Of a DNA stretch of 64,000 nucleotides, positions 27,559 through 36,762 are shown one piece after another (positions within the stretch are counted from its first letter, which is position 1; each line of letters opens with the position of its first letter). The position numbers and the translations under genes are program-made. The DNA is from Burkholderiaceae bacterium. Its GTDB lineage: Bacteria; Pseudomonadota; Gammaproteobacteria; Burkholderiales; Burkholderiaceae_F. A model generated the notes under the pieces. That model was not told the origin of the DNA and made no database searches. It saw only the letters and a program-made list of their open reading frames with translations. The stretch is from positions 1 through 64,000 of the forward strand of contig JALHMQ010000007.1 in assembly GCA_022843955.1 (NCBI GenBank), given 5' to 3'.

Positions 27559-27893
27559 GTGGCCGCCGCGTCCCCGCCGTCGGCAGGGCGCAGGTCGAGC
27601 CCAACCAGGACCCGCTCGTGGTCCGAGAGGTCGCCGATGATCCTCTTGAGCGGCTCGGGCAGGCGCCGCACCAGGGTCGGCACCGCGAGAATCTGGTCAC
27701 CCGCCGCCAACTGCGGCTGGCGCCGCAGATCGATCACCTCGATGCTGTACCGGCCCGCCAGGTGCGTTTCGCACACCTGCTTCAGGTTCGCCAGCGCAGC
27801 CACCGACCTGGCGGTCTGGCCAGCCACGTACAGCCGCAGCTGCCACTCGGGCACCACCGCTGCGTTTGTGTCGTAGGACCGTTGCGGGTTCAT
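27555..27893 (-). CDS. kaiB: KaiB (canonical copy)
   Basis: A 112-residue protein starting [18 protein letters not shown]. The domain follows cyanobacterial KaiB closely: [56 protein letters not shown] and [17 protein letters not shown]. KaiB is metamorphic: in the thioredoxin-like state it docks on the KaiC CI ring. The start ATG overlaps the KaiC stop (TTGATGA) and its stop overlaps the next KaiB gene (ACATGATC), so the two KaiB copies should be made in step with KaiC. No kaiA is present anywhere in the window. Confidence 0.95.
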   Translation of the reverse strand: MNPQRSYDTNAAVVPEWQLRLYVAGQTARSVAALANLKQVCETHLAGRYSIEVIDLRRQPQLAAGDQILAVPTLVRRLPEPLKRIIGDLSDHERVLVGLDLRPADGGDAAAT

Positions 27894-29329
27894 CAAGCTG
27901 CTCCAGTCTGAACGTCGGGCTCGAGTGCGATCCCGTGCTCGCTCAGCTTGAGCACCTGCACGCGATTCGAATGCGCCATGCCGCGCGACTTCAGCAACGC
28001 CAGGCGGCGCTGCCGGGTGCCACCGCGACGCGTATCCGACAGCAATATCCAGGTGTCCATCAGCGAGGACACGCCCACCTGCGACTCCTCCACGGCATCA
28101 GGCGATGCGCCACTGGTCAAGCTGGTAAAGAGGGTCGTGATGCCCTCGCGCTTCAGGAAGTCGATCAGCCGGACCAGCATCGGCATCACCTGCACCGCAT
28201 GGCCGAGCCCGAGATTGCTGAGCGGATCGATCACCACCACCGACGGGCGCATCGCGCCGACGGCGTCGTGCATCGCCAGCAGATGCTGCTCCAGGCCCTG
28301 CAGTGACGGCCGCGCCGCGTGAATGGCGAGCAGACCCCGCTCCGCTGGCGACACCAGGTCGATCCCGATCGATCGCATGTTGCGTTGCATCTGCGCGGCC
28401 GATTCCTCGAAGGCAAAAACGAGGGCGCGCTCGCCGCGCGCGCAGGCCGCGGCGGCGAAGGCTGCGCCGAAGCTGCTCTTGCCGGTCCCGGCGGTGCCCG
28501 AGATCAGCACACTGGCGCCACGGAAGACGCCGCCGCCGAGCATTGCGTCGAGCGCGCGCACGCCGGTGGACACGCGCTCGGTCGGCGCCGGGTGGTCGAG
28601 GCGCAGGGAGGTGATCGGCAGCACCGAGATGCCGCGCGCGCCGATCAGGAACGGGTACTCGTTCATGCCATGCGCCGAGCCGCGGTACTTGACGATGCGC
28701 AAGCGCCGCGTCGAGATCTGGTCGTTGACGCGGTGGTCGAGCACGATCACGCAATCGGCCACGTACTCCTCGAGGCCGTAGCGCGTGAGGGTTGTCTCGC
28801 CGCGTTCGGCCGTGATCAGCGCCGTCAGGCCGCGCTCCTTCAACCAGCGGAACAGGCGACGCAGTTCGGCGCGCAGGATTGCGTGGTTCGGCAGCCCGGC
28901 GAACAGCGCCTCGATGGTGTCGAGCACGACGCGCTTGGCGCCGATGGAGTCGACCGCATGGCCCAGCCGGATGAACAGGCCCTCGAGGTCGTACTCGCCG
29001 GTCTCCTGGATTTCGCTGCGCTCGATATGGACATAGTCGAGCGCGATGCGACCGTCGCGCTGAAGCGCGTCAAGGTCGAAACCGAGCGAGCGCATGTTGT
29101 CGACAAGATCCGGGATCCGCTCCTCGAAGCTGAGGAAGATACCCGGCTCGCCGTACTGCGTGGCACCGCGCAAGAGGGTCTCGAACGCGAGCAGCGTCTT
29201 GCCGGCACCAGCACCGCCACAAACAAGTGTGGGCCGGCCGCGAGGCACGCCACCGCCGGTGATCTCGTCGAGTCCGACGATTCCGGTGCGGGCCTTCGGC
29301 AATGCGGGCGGGGGTGCTGCCGTACCCAT
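27893..29329 (-). CDS. kaiC: KaiC double-domain ATPase/kinase
   Basis: About 478 residues from ATG 29329 ([20 protein letters not shown]). Two RecA-like domains are present: CI with Walker A GGAGAGKT (38-45), catalytic EE 69-70 and [13 protein letters not shown] with GTAGTGKS (278-285), EE 308-309 and [13 protein letters not shown]. The autophosphorylation segment reads [13 protein letters not shown], placing S421-S422 where cyanobacterial KaiC has S431-T432, and S416 where it has T426. The C-terminus stops soon after [10 protein letters not shown], so the A-loop and KaiA-binding tail are missing, in line with no KaiA. It heads the four-gene operon. Such KaiC proteins outside cyanobacteria are linked to stress or phase control rather than to a proven clock. 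Confidence 0.95.
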   Translation of the reverse strand: MGTAAPPPALPKARTGIVGLDEITGGGVPRGRPTLVCGGAGAGKTLLAFETLLRGATQYGEPGIFLSFEERIPDLVDNMRSLGFDLDALQRDGRIALDYVHIERSEIQETGEYDLEGLFIRLGHAVDSIGAKRVVLDTIEALFAGLPNHAILRAELRRLFRWLKERGLTALITAERGETTLTRYGLEEYVADCVIVLDHRVNDQISTRRLRIVKYRGSAHGMNEYPFLIGARGISVLPITSLRLDHPAPTERVSTGVRALDAMLGGGVFRGASVLISGTAGTGKSSFGAAFAAAACARGERALVFAFEESAAQMQRNMRSIGIDLVSPAERGLLAIHAARPSLQGLEQHLLAMHDAVGAMRPSVVVIDPLSNLGLGHAVQVMPMLVRLIDFLKREGITTLFTSLTSGASPDAVEESQVGVSSLMDTWILLSDTRRGGTRQRRLALLKSRGMAHSNRVQVLKLSEHGIALEPDVQTGAA

Positions 29330-29901
29330 TAAAGGCCTACCTTGCCGACCGGGGGGGTCAAAAAGGCATCGTACCTCCGCGTTGATCGCGGGACCAGCCA
29401 TTCATCCTCTCTAGTGCGGCAACTCAACGCAGCCAGACGCGCGAAGTACGATGAAAGCGTCTTCGAGGGCAACAAAACTGCGGATAGGCGATAAGCGCTC
29501 AAACTCTTCACGGTGTCCCCGCCTTCGCGGACTTGGCAAACTGGCGGCAGAACTGCGACGCTGAAAATGCTGCTAGTGAAAAATCGTCGGCCACCGTTCC
29601 GGGTCGCGTGAAGTCGAGCGGTGTGATTGTCGGCTGTGTTTCCAGGCGCCGATGACGTCAGCGAGGGGTCGATCGACGAGATGGAGGAGTCGGCCAGAAG
29701 CTGACAGTGGCGACGGTCAGCTTCCTGACACCGTGTCTCGTCAACGCTGCGCCGGAAGCAACCGCGAACTGATCACCAGAACGGGGCTCCACAGAGGCAG
29801 GCACAACCACCCCACCGCGGCCCCGGCGCCACGACAAAGTGCGTTTGAACGTCTTGACTTCCAGCGAAGTTGACGCCGTAAAGACAAGAACAGGGGGAGG
29901 C
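29330..29901. other. Divergent intergenic region between kaiC and the acyltransferase
   Basis: This 572-base gap separates the minus-strand Kai operon from the plus-strand acyltransferase gene and must hold both promoters. It is visibly less GC-rich around 29430-29620 than its surroundings. A GACC-GGGGG-GGTC inverted repeat lies at 29347-29359, just upstream of kaiC. No convincing ORF or RNA was recognised. Confidence 0.5.
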
Positions 29902-31305
29902 GTGACAACGACAATCGCAGTTCCGCTCTGGCTGGCTGTCGTGGCCGCCGTGTTGGCACTATGGGCGCTGCTCGACCGCCTGCTGGTACCCAGCGCGCGC
30001 TGGTTGATCCGCAGCCGCGCCAACAAGGTGCTCGACGAGGTGGGCCAGCGGCTGCGACTCCAGGTCCGCCCGTTTCAGCAGACCAGCCGCCGCAGCCTGA
30101 TCGACCGGCTGGTGTTCGACGAAAAAGTGCAGCAGGCCGCGACCGCTTTCGCTCAGGCGAACAAGATGCCGCGCGAAGTAGCGCACGCCATCGTCGAGCG
30201 TTACGCGCGGGAGATCGTGCCGGCGTTCAACGCGTACTTCTACTTTCGGATTGGCGCCTGGCTCAGCAAGAAGGTGAGCCGCCTGTTGTACCGGGTGCGC
30301 ATCGGCTACTCCGATGAGGCCGGGCTCGCCGCAGTGCCAGCGAACGCGACGGTCGTTTTTGTGATGAACCATCGCAGCAACATGGACTACATCCTCGCCG
30401 CGCATCTGGCGGCCGAACAGGCGGCGCTGTCCTACGCGGTGGGCGAATGGGCGCGCATCTGGCCGCTGCAGCAGATGATCCGCGCGATGGGCGCGTACTT
30501 CGTGCGACGCGGCTCGGGCAATGACCTGTACCGCCGCGTGCTGGAACGTTACATCGCGATGGCCACCGAAGCCGGCGTCACACAGGCGGTGTATCCGGAA
30601 GGCGGGCTCACGCGCGACGGCAAATTGCGCGAACCGAAGTTCGGCGTGCTCGACTACATGCTGCGAGGTTTTTCGCTGGAGGGCGAGCGCGACCTCGTGT
30701 TCGTTCCGCTGGGATTGAACTACGACCGCGTGCTGGAGGATCGCACCCAACTGCTATCGGTCGACGCGCAGGGCACAAAGCCCGGCGCGCTGGCGGCGAC
30801 ATTCAGCACGCTGCGCTTCGTCGGACAACAGTTCTGGCTGGCGCTGCGCAGCAAGTGGTACCGGTTCGGCTACGCCTGCGTGAACTTCGGCACGCCGGTG
30901 TCGGTCAAGCTTTACTGCGCGGAACGAGGCATCGATTTCCGCAAGCTCGCGAAGGACGACCGCATCCGCGAAGTCAGCGCGCTTGGCAGGCATCTGATGG
31001 ATCAGGTCGGCAGGCTGATTCCGGTGTTGCCGGTGCCGCTGGTGGCGCGCGTGCTGCTGGCGGCCGAGGCGGGTGCGTTGAGCGAACTCGAAATCAAGTC
31101 GCGCGTTGGCGCGGAAGTCGAGCGGCTGAAGTCATGCGGCGCCCACGTGTACCTGCCGCGCAGCGACTGGGACTACGCGGTTGGCGCCGGGCTACGCATG
31201 CTGACGCTGCGGCACTTGGTCGAGGAGGTCGACGGGCTTTACCGCGCGCGCGCCGACGAGATGCCGCTGCTCGCCTACTATGCGCGGTCGATCGAGCATC
31301 TGTAG
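29902..31305 (+). CDS. PlsB/PlsC-superfamily glycerophospholipid acyltransferase
   Basis: About 467 residues from a GTG at 29902, preceded by AGGGGGAGG; a GTG at 29839 is an alternative. One N-terminal membrane helix (IAVPLWLAVVAAVLALWALL) comes first. The acyltransferase block I is FVMNHRSNMDYILAA (HX4D). Block III-like AVYPEGGLTRDGK and FVPLGLNYDRVLEDRTQLL follow, as in PlsB-like glycerol-3-phosphate acyltransferases. The family transfers a fatty acyl group to glycerol-3-phosphate or lysophosphatidate at the inner membrane face. It is shorter than E. coli PlsB (~800 residues), so the exact acceptor is open. It is divergent from the Kai operon with no evident functional link. Confidence 0.85.
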   Translation: MTTTIAVPLWLAVVAAVLALWALLDRLLVPSARWLIRSRANKVLDEVGQRLRLQVRPFQQTSRRSLIDRLVFDEKVQQAATAFAQANKMPREVAHAIVERYAREIVPAFNAYFYFRIGAWLSKKVSRLLYRVRIGYSDEAGLAAVPANATVVFVMNHRSNMDYILAAHLAAEQAALSYAVGEWARIWPLQQMIRAMGAYFVRRGSGNDLYRRVLERYIAMATEAGVTQAVYPEGGLTRDGKLREPKFGVLDYMLRGFSLEGERDLVFVPLGLNYDRVLEDRTQLLSVDAQGTKPGALAATFSTLRFVGQQFWLALRSKWYRFGYACVNFGTPVSVKLYCAERGIDFRKLAKDDRIREVSALGRHLMDQVGRLIPVLPVPLVARVLLAAEAGALSELEIKSRVGAEVERLKSCGAHVYLPRSDWDYAVGAGLRMLTLRHLVEEVDGLYRARADEMPLLAYYARSIEHL

Positions 31306-31726
31306 CGGGTGCCGGGATGTCGTCTGCCACCAACGTCGTTCGAACAAATTGATCGCCGCAGCAGGAAGCTGCCATCACCGACGCGGTGCATGCCGCCAGA
31401 ACATCAAGATCCCCGAGCTTTTGATCAACTCGGTCTCCACGGACACCTGGTTGGGGATGGACGAGCACATTTCCTCGACGACCTGCGATCACCGCTGCGG
31501 GTCGTTGTGTGCCATTCGCGATGTCGGCTAGGGCTGGATCGCCCGTCGCTGCTCGAAAGGCAACCGGGCCGAACTCCGGTGACCGGTGCCGAGCACGGTG
31601 GCGGAACCGCGCCATGCAGCCAGTGCGCGTCCTCTGGAGCGTCGTTGAACCGTTCGCCCCTGGTGCGAGGCCCTGCACGCGTACGCGCATCAGCGCAGCA
31701 AGGGGGCACCCACCGCGCAGCCGGTT
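31306..31726. other. Intergenic region without recognised genes
   Basis: About 420 bases between two convergent genes. Short ORFs on both strands have no family pattern, ribosome-binding site or neighbour logic. No terminator with a T tract was seen. Confidence 0.4.
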
Positions 31727-32836
31727 CTAGTACCGCCCGTGCTGCTTGTAGATGTAGTTCGACAGCTCGCTTTGCTGCATCGACAACCGGTACTGGATCT
31801 GGTGCACGGCGCGGATGATCGCGCGCATCACGCGGTAGACGAGCCAGGGGTGGGCTTCGAGCAGGCTCTCGAGCTTTTCGCGTTCCAGGCCCATCACGCG
31901 CGCGTCGGACAGCGCCACCAGCGAGGCGAAGCGGGTCTGCGCATCCATGAAGCTCAACTCGCCGGCGAAATCGCCGGACGACAGCGTGTTGATGGTGACG
32001 CGCTCGGCCGGCGTCTCCACTCCCTTGACCACGCCGAGCGCGCCCTTGGCCAGCAGGTACAGGTGGTTGTCACTGGTGCCTTCGTGCACCAGCACATCGC
32101 CCTCCTTGAGGTCATGCAGCGTCATCACGCCGGCCAGCAGGCGTGACTCTTCTTCGGTCAGTTCGGCGGCGAGCTTCGAGGCGCGCAGCAGTTCAAGCAG
32201 CGTCGCGTCCATCTTGAGCGTTTCCATCAGCAGGGTTCCAAGGTCAGGGTCGGTGGAAGGCGCTGTTGCTGACGCAACGGCGGCCGGTTCGGGCGAGAAA
32301 TCAGGCGAGATGATGGGCGCAATCGGCTCGATCGCACGCTCGGGTTCGGGCACTGCCTGCGGCTCGACAGGCAAGGCCGCGCTCGGTGGTGCCTTGGGAG
32401 CGGCCAGGCCGGCCGGCAGCACCCGTGCGGCGCGCGCGACGAAGGCGTCGACCAGATTGTCGGCGATCCGCGCGAACACCGGCGCCGCAATGCGGCCGGC
32501 AACCCCGTCCATCTCATAGGCGAGAGTGAAGTCGATGCGGCAGGCGCTCGCATTGAGCGGTGTCAAACGCCATTCGCCGAGAAAGTGGCGAAACGGCCCG
32601 CGCGTGAGCTTGACTTCCATCCAGGTCGGCCGCCGCTTGGGGTTGCGCGTCTCCAGCTCGATCGACACGCCGGCCTGGCGCAGCGTGAGGCGGGCGGCGA
32701 CCACGTCATCGGTGCGCTCGATCAGGGCCACCGAACGGCAGCCGTGCACGAAGGCCGGGTAGTGCTCGACGGCCTCGATGAGGTCGAACATGGCTTCGGC
32801 CGGATGCGGCACGAGGACGGATTTCCTGATCTGCAT
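31727..32836 (-). CDS. START/Coq10-like domain fused to cyclic-nucleotide-binding domain
   Basis: About 369 residues from MQIRKSVLVPHPAEAMFDLI; an upstream start near 32956 is possible. Residues 1-~145 match RatA/Coq10-type SRPBCC proteins (DLIEAVEHYPAFVHGCRSVA, LTRGPFRHFLGEWRLTPL, AYEMDGVAGRIAAPVF). A proline/alanine linker (~150-205) leads to a Crp-like sensor domain (~230-340) with KEGDVLVHEGTSDNHLYLLA, SGDFAGELSFMDAQTRFASL and a C-helix. No DNA-binding helix-turn-helix follows. The FAGELSF segment resembles the phosphate-binding cassette (FGELAL), but the usual R-A pair after it reads RFAS, so nucleotide binding is uncertain. The combination would join a lipid/quinone pocket to a regulatory ligand domain. 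It is convergent with the acyltransferase. Confidence 0.82.
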   Translation of the reverse strand: MQIRKSVLVPHPAEAMFDLIEAVEHYPAFVHGCRSVALIERTDDVVAARLTLRQAGVSIELETRNPKRRPTWMEVKLTRGPFRHFLGEWRLTPLNASACRIDFTLAYEMDGVAGRIAAPVFARIADNLVDAFVARAARVLPAGLAAPKAPPSAALPVEPQAVPEPERAIEPIAPIISPDFSPEPAAVASATAPSTDPDLGTLLMETLKMDATLLELLRASKLAAELTEEESRLLAGVMTLHDLKEGDVLVHEGTSDNHLYLLAKGALGVVKGVETPAERVTINTLSSGDFAGELSFMDAQTRFASLVALSDARVMGLEREKLESLLEAHPWLVYRVMRAIIRAVHQIQYRLSMQQSELSNYIYKQHGRY

Positions 32837-33097
32837 GGGTGGTGCGGGCGTCGAGTCAGCGGTGGCCCAGGGCGACATGGCACGGGCAGGCGGATCATGC
32901 CGCGACCGCGGCCCGGGCGGTACAGGGCGGTCAAGGCGCGGCGAGAAAGTCGCCACCGGGCCGGGTGCGCGACCTTGCCGGCGCCGGTCAGGTCACCGCC
33001 GCTGCTCGACGGTCCTGCCCGGACCTGCCGGACTTACTACCGCCGCCGGCTGGCACGCCGGCTACGCTTCGGCCCGTTGCAACCGACCGGACCACGC

Positions 33098-33763
33098 ATG
33101 ATCACCGTCCACCATCTGAACAACTCCCGCTCGCAGCGCGTGCTCTGGCTGCTGGAGGAACTCGGCCTCGACTACCAGATCCGCCGCTACGAGCGAGACC
33201 ACAAGACCATGCTGGCGCCGCCCGAACTCAAGGCGGTGCATCCGCTGGGCAAGTCGCCGGTGATCACCGATGGCAAGCTGACGCTGGCCGAATCAGGCGC
33301 AATCCTGCAGTACCTGGCCGATGAGTACGACACCACCGGCCGCCTGCAGCCGAAAAGCGCAGCCGACCGCCGCCGCGTTACCTACTGGATGCACTACGCC
33401 GAGGGCTCGGCGATGCCGCCGCTGCTGATGAAGCTGGTGTTCGACCGCATCGAGACCACGCCGCTGCCTTTCGGCATCAAGCAGGTGGCACGCGGTATCG
33501 CGGGCAAAGTGAAAGACAGCTTCGTGCTGCCGCAGATCACCACGCACCTGGACTTCATGGAGGGCGAGCTTGGCCAGTCCACCTGGTTCGCCGGCGACAA
33601 ATTCAGCCTCGCCGACATCCAGATGAGCTTTCCGATCGAAGCGGCCGCCGCGCGCGCCGGGCTCGATGCGCGCCGCCCGCGACTGATGGCCTTTCTGGAG
33701 CGCGTTCGTGCGCGACCGGCCTACCAGCGCGCCGTGGAAAAGGGCGGGCCGTACGAACTGTGA
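33098..33763 (+). CDS. Glutathione S-transferase
   Basis: A 221-residue protein starting MITVHHLNNSRSQRVLWLLE. The N-terminal thioredoxin fold has the glutathione-binding HPLGKSPVITDG (cis-Pro) and LAESGAILQYLADEY (Glu-Ser). The C-terminal helical domain contains FAGDKFSLADIQMSFPIEAA. The early Ser in NNSRSQRVLW sits where bacterial and YfcG-like GSTs place the residue contacting glutathione. It probably conjugates or reduces electrophiles with glutathione; the substrate is unknown. A longer upstream frame to 32585 is the shadow of the opposite gene. It is a stand-alone gene. Confidence 0.93.
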   Translation: MITVHHLNNSRSQRVLWLLEELGLDYQIRRYERDHKTMLAPPELKAVHPLGKSPVITDGKLTLAESGAILQYLADEYDTTGRLQPKSAADRRRVTYWMHYAEGSAMPPLLMKLVFDRIETTPLPFGIKQVARGIAGKVKDSFVLPQITTHLDFMEGELGQSTWFAGDKFSLADIQMSFPIEAAAARAGLDARRPRLMAFLERVRARPAYQRAVEKGGPYEL

Positions 33764-33801
33764 GCGACCCGCCTGCCAGCCCGTGGCGCTAATTGCCGCG
33801 C

Positions 33802-34192
33802 CTACTTGCCCTGCGTGACGAGTTCCTTGTACGGCCAGCCTTTCTGGCCTTTCTCCAGGATTTTCATTCGGCTCTCGGGCACGCCCTGCGACTTGAGGAA
33901 GTCGTAGGTGTTGCGCGCACCGCCTCCGCCCGCCGGGCAGACGATTACCACGTCGCCCTTCGACGCCAGGATCTTGCTGATCGCCGGCGTGAGCTTGCTG
34001 CGTTCGGCATCAGTCTTGGCCGGGTAGGCATGCGTGGCCACCGCGCCGGGCAGGTGATGCCTGGCGAAGTCGTCGTCGACCTGGATGTCGAGCAGCATCG
34101 GCTTTGTTCGTCGATTCCAACCGCTGCTTCAGATCGGCCGGCGAAATGGTGTTGTACGACTGCGCGATGGCCAGCGGCATCGCCACCAGCAT
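33802..34192 (-). pseudogene. Rhodanese-like protein, apparently frameshifted
   Basis: The distal part (98 residues from 34098) reads MLLDIQVDDDFARHHLPGAV, then VVIVCPAGGGGARNTYDFLK with the rhodanese active-site Cys, and GQKGWPYKELV. The proximal part, in another frame, reads MLVAMPLAIAQSYNTISPAD and KQRLESTNKAD, which looks like the end of a signal peptide and the first helix of the same domain. The frames meet near 34098 at GCC-GATG and differ by one base. Even the proximal piece lacks a full signal-peptide start, because an in-frame TGA precedes it. A periplasmic sulfurtransferase remnant next to a repeat array is inferred; a sequencing slip is possible. Confidence 0.6.
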
Positions 34193-34282
34193 GGCGGCGC
34201 CGGCAAGACGCGCGGACTCCCGGTACAGACTGCGACCCTTTGCGGCTGATCAAGATGCTGAGCGGGAGTGGGCGTGGGGTGC

Positions 34283-34977
34283 GGGGATCTGCCGCCTGCG
34301 GGGATGACGCATCGGCGGCCCATTGCGGCGAGGTTGCGCCTGCCGCTCTGGGGCTGCGGCGAATGCGTCGCCCCGGCACACACGCCGGGGCCTGACTCAA
34401 CGAAACCTGGATCCCCGCCTGCGCGGGGATGACGCATCGGCGGCCCATCGCGGCGAGGCTGCGCCTGCCGCTCTGGGGCCGATGCGAACTCGTCGCCCCG
34501 GCGAAGGCCGGGGCCTAAGCAAACGAAACTTGGATCCCCGCCTGCGCGGGGATGACGCATCGGCGGCCCATCGCCACGAGGCTGCGCCTGCCGCTCAGGG
34601 GCCGATGCGAACCCGTCGCCCGGGCGAAGGCCAGGGCCTAACCAAACGAAACTTGGATCCCCGCCTGCGCGGGGTGACGCATCGGCGACCCATCGCCACG
34701 AGGCTGCGCCTGCCGCTCTGGGGCCGATGCGAACGCGTCGCCCCGGCGAAGGCCGGGGCCTAAGCAAACGAAACTTGGATCCCCGCCTGCGCGGGGATGA
34801 CGCATCGGCGGCCCATCGCTGCGAGGCTGCGCCTCTTGCTCTGGGGCCGATGCGAATGCGTCGCCCCGGCGAAGGCCGGGGCCTAAGCAAACGAAACTTG
34901 GATCCCCGCCTGCGCGGGGATGACGCATCGGCGGCCCATCGCGGCGAGGCTGCGCCTCTTGCTCTGGGGCCGATGCG
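34283..34977. repeat. Tandem array of ~123-bp palindromic extragenic units
   Basis: About five and a half head-to-tail copies fill the gap up to the stop codon of mmsA. The marker GGATCCCCGCCTGCGCGGGG begins at 34409, 34532, 34655, 34777 and 34900 (period 123, once 122), and a degenerate copy begins near 34283. Each unit carries a palindrome (ATCCCCGC with GCGGGGAT) and a second one (GCCCCGGC with GCCGGGGC) joined by CGAGGCTGCGCCT-type sequence, like composite REP/BIME elements. Copies differ at a few positions (a missing A in the 34655 copy; CTGCCGCTC versus CTCTTGCTC). ORFs through it encode an artefactual PRAGGDPSF-type repeat and are not genes. Confidence 0.92.
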
Positions 34978-36498
<1,521 letters not shown>

Positions 36499-36690
36499 GG
36501 CGGCGGCCTGCGGAAAAGTCGCGGGCCGCGCTGCTGTGCGGCCCGGGGCGGGTGATGGAGTCAGTGGCTGAAAAACGAGATGCTGAGTCGGTCACCACGG
36601 CGGACGGCTGGACCGACCGCAAGCGACCGCACGCATCACTGACCGAAAGCATAGACCGCCGCAGCGCCCCCGCCGGTCCCGATTGGTGAC

Positions 36691-36720
36691 GCAAACGATG
36701 CCGCAAACGATGCCGCAAAC
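36691..36720. repeat. 12-bp tandem repeat
   Basis: GCAAACGATGCC occurs twice in full and once in part in the 264-base gap between the minus-strand mmsA start and the end of the lipoprotein gene. It may be a minor variable-number repeat. Nothing else was recognised in the gap. Confidence 0.6.
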
Positions 36721-36762
36721 GCAGCGGCGCGTTGCGCCCCGCAACGCGCCCGGCGCACGCGA

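Noticed and set aside
25823-27700. Reading the 625-residue minus-strand ORF as one protein
   Set aside because: Its N-terminal part is a shadow of the second KaiB gene and its C-terminal part after the frameshift is out of frame with the conserved kinase.
29347-29359. GACC-GGGGG-GGTC inverted repeat upstream of kaiC as an operator
   Set aside because: Four-base arms around a G run are too likely by chance in this composition.
31280-31818. Small ORFs between the acyltransferase and START-cNMP genes
   Set aside because: No ribosome-binding site, no domain pattern and no consistent frame preference.
34129-34928. Long ORFs on both strands encoding PRAGGDPSF-type repeats
   Set aside because: They are translations of the 123-bp palindromic tandem array; open frames result from its composition. 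There is no ribosome-binding site and the frame changes between units.
34283-34977. Possible CRISPR array
   Set aside because: The whole ~123-bp unit is repeated, with no short repeats separated by unique spacers, and there are no cas genes nearby.
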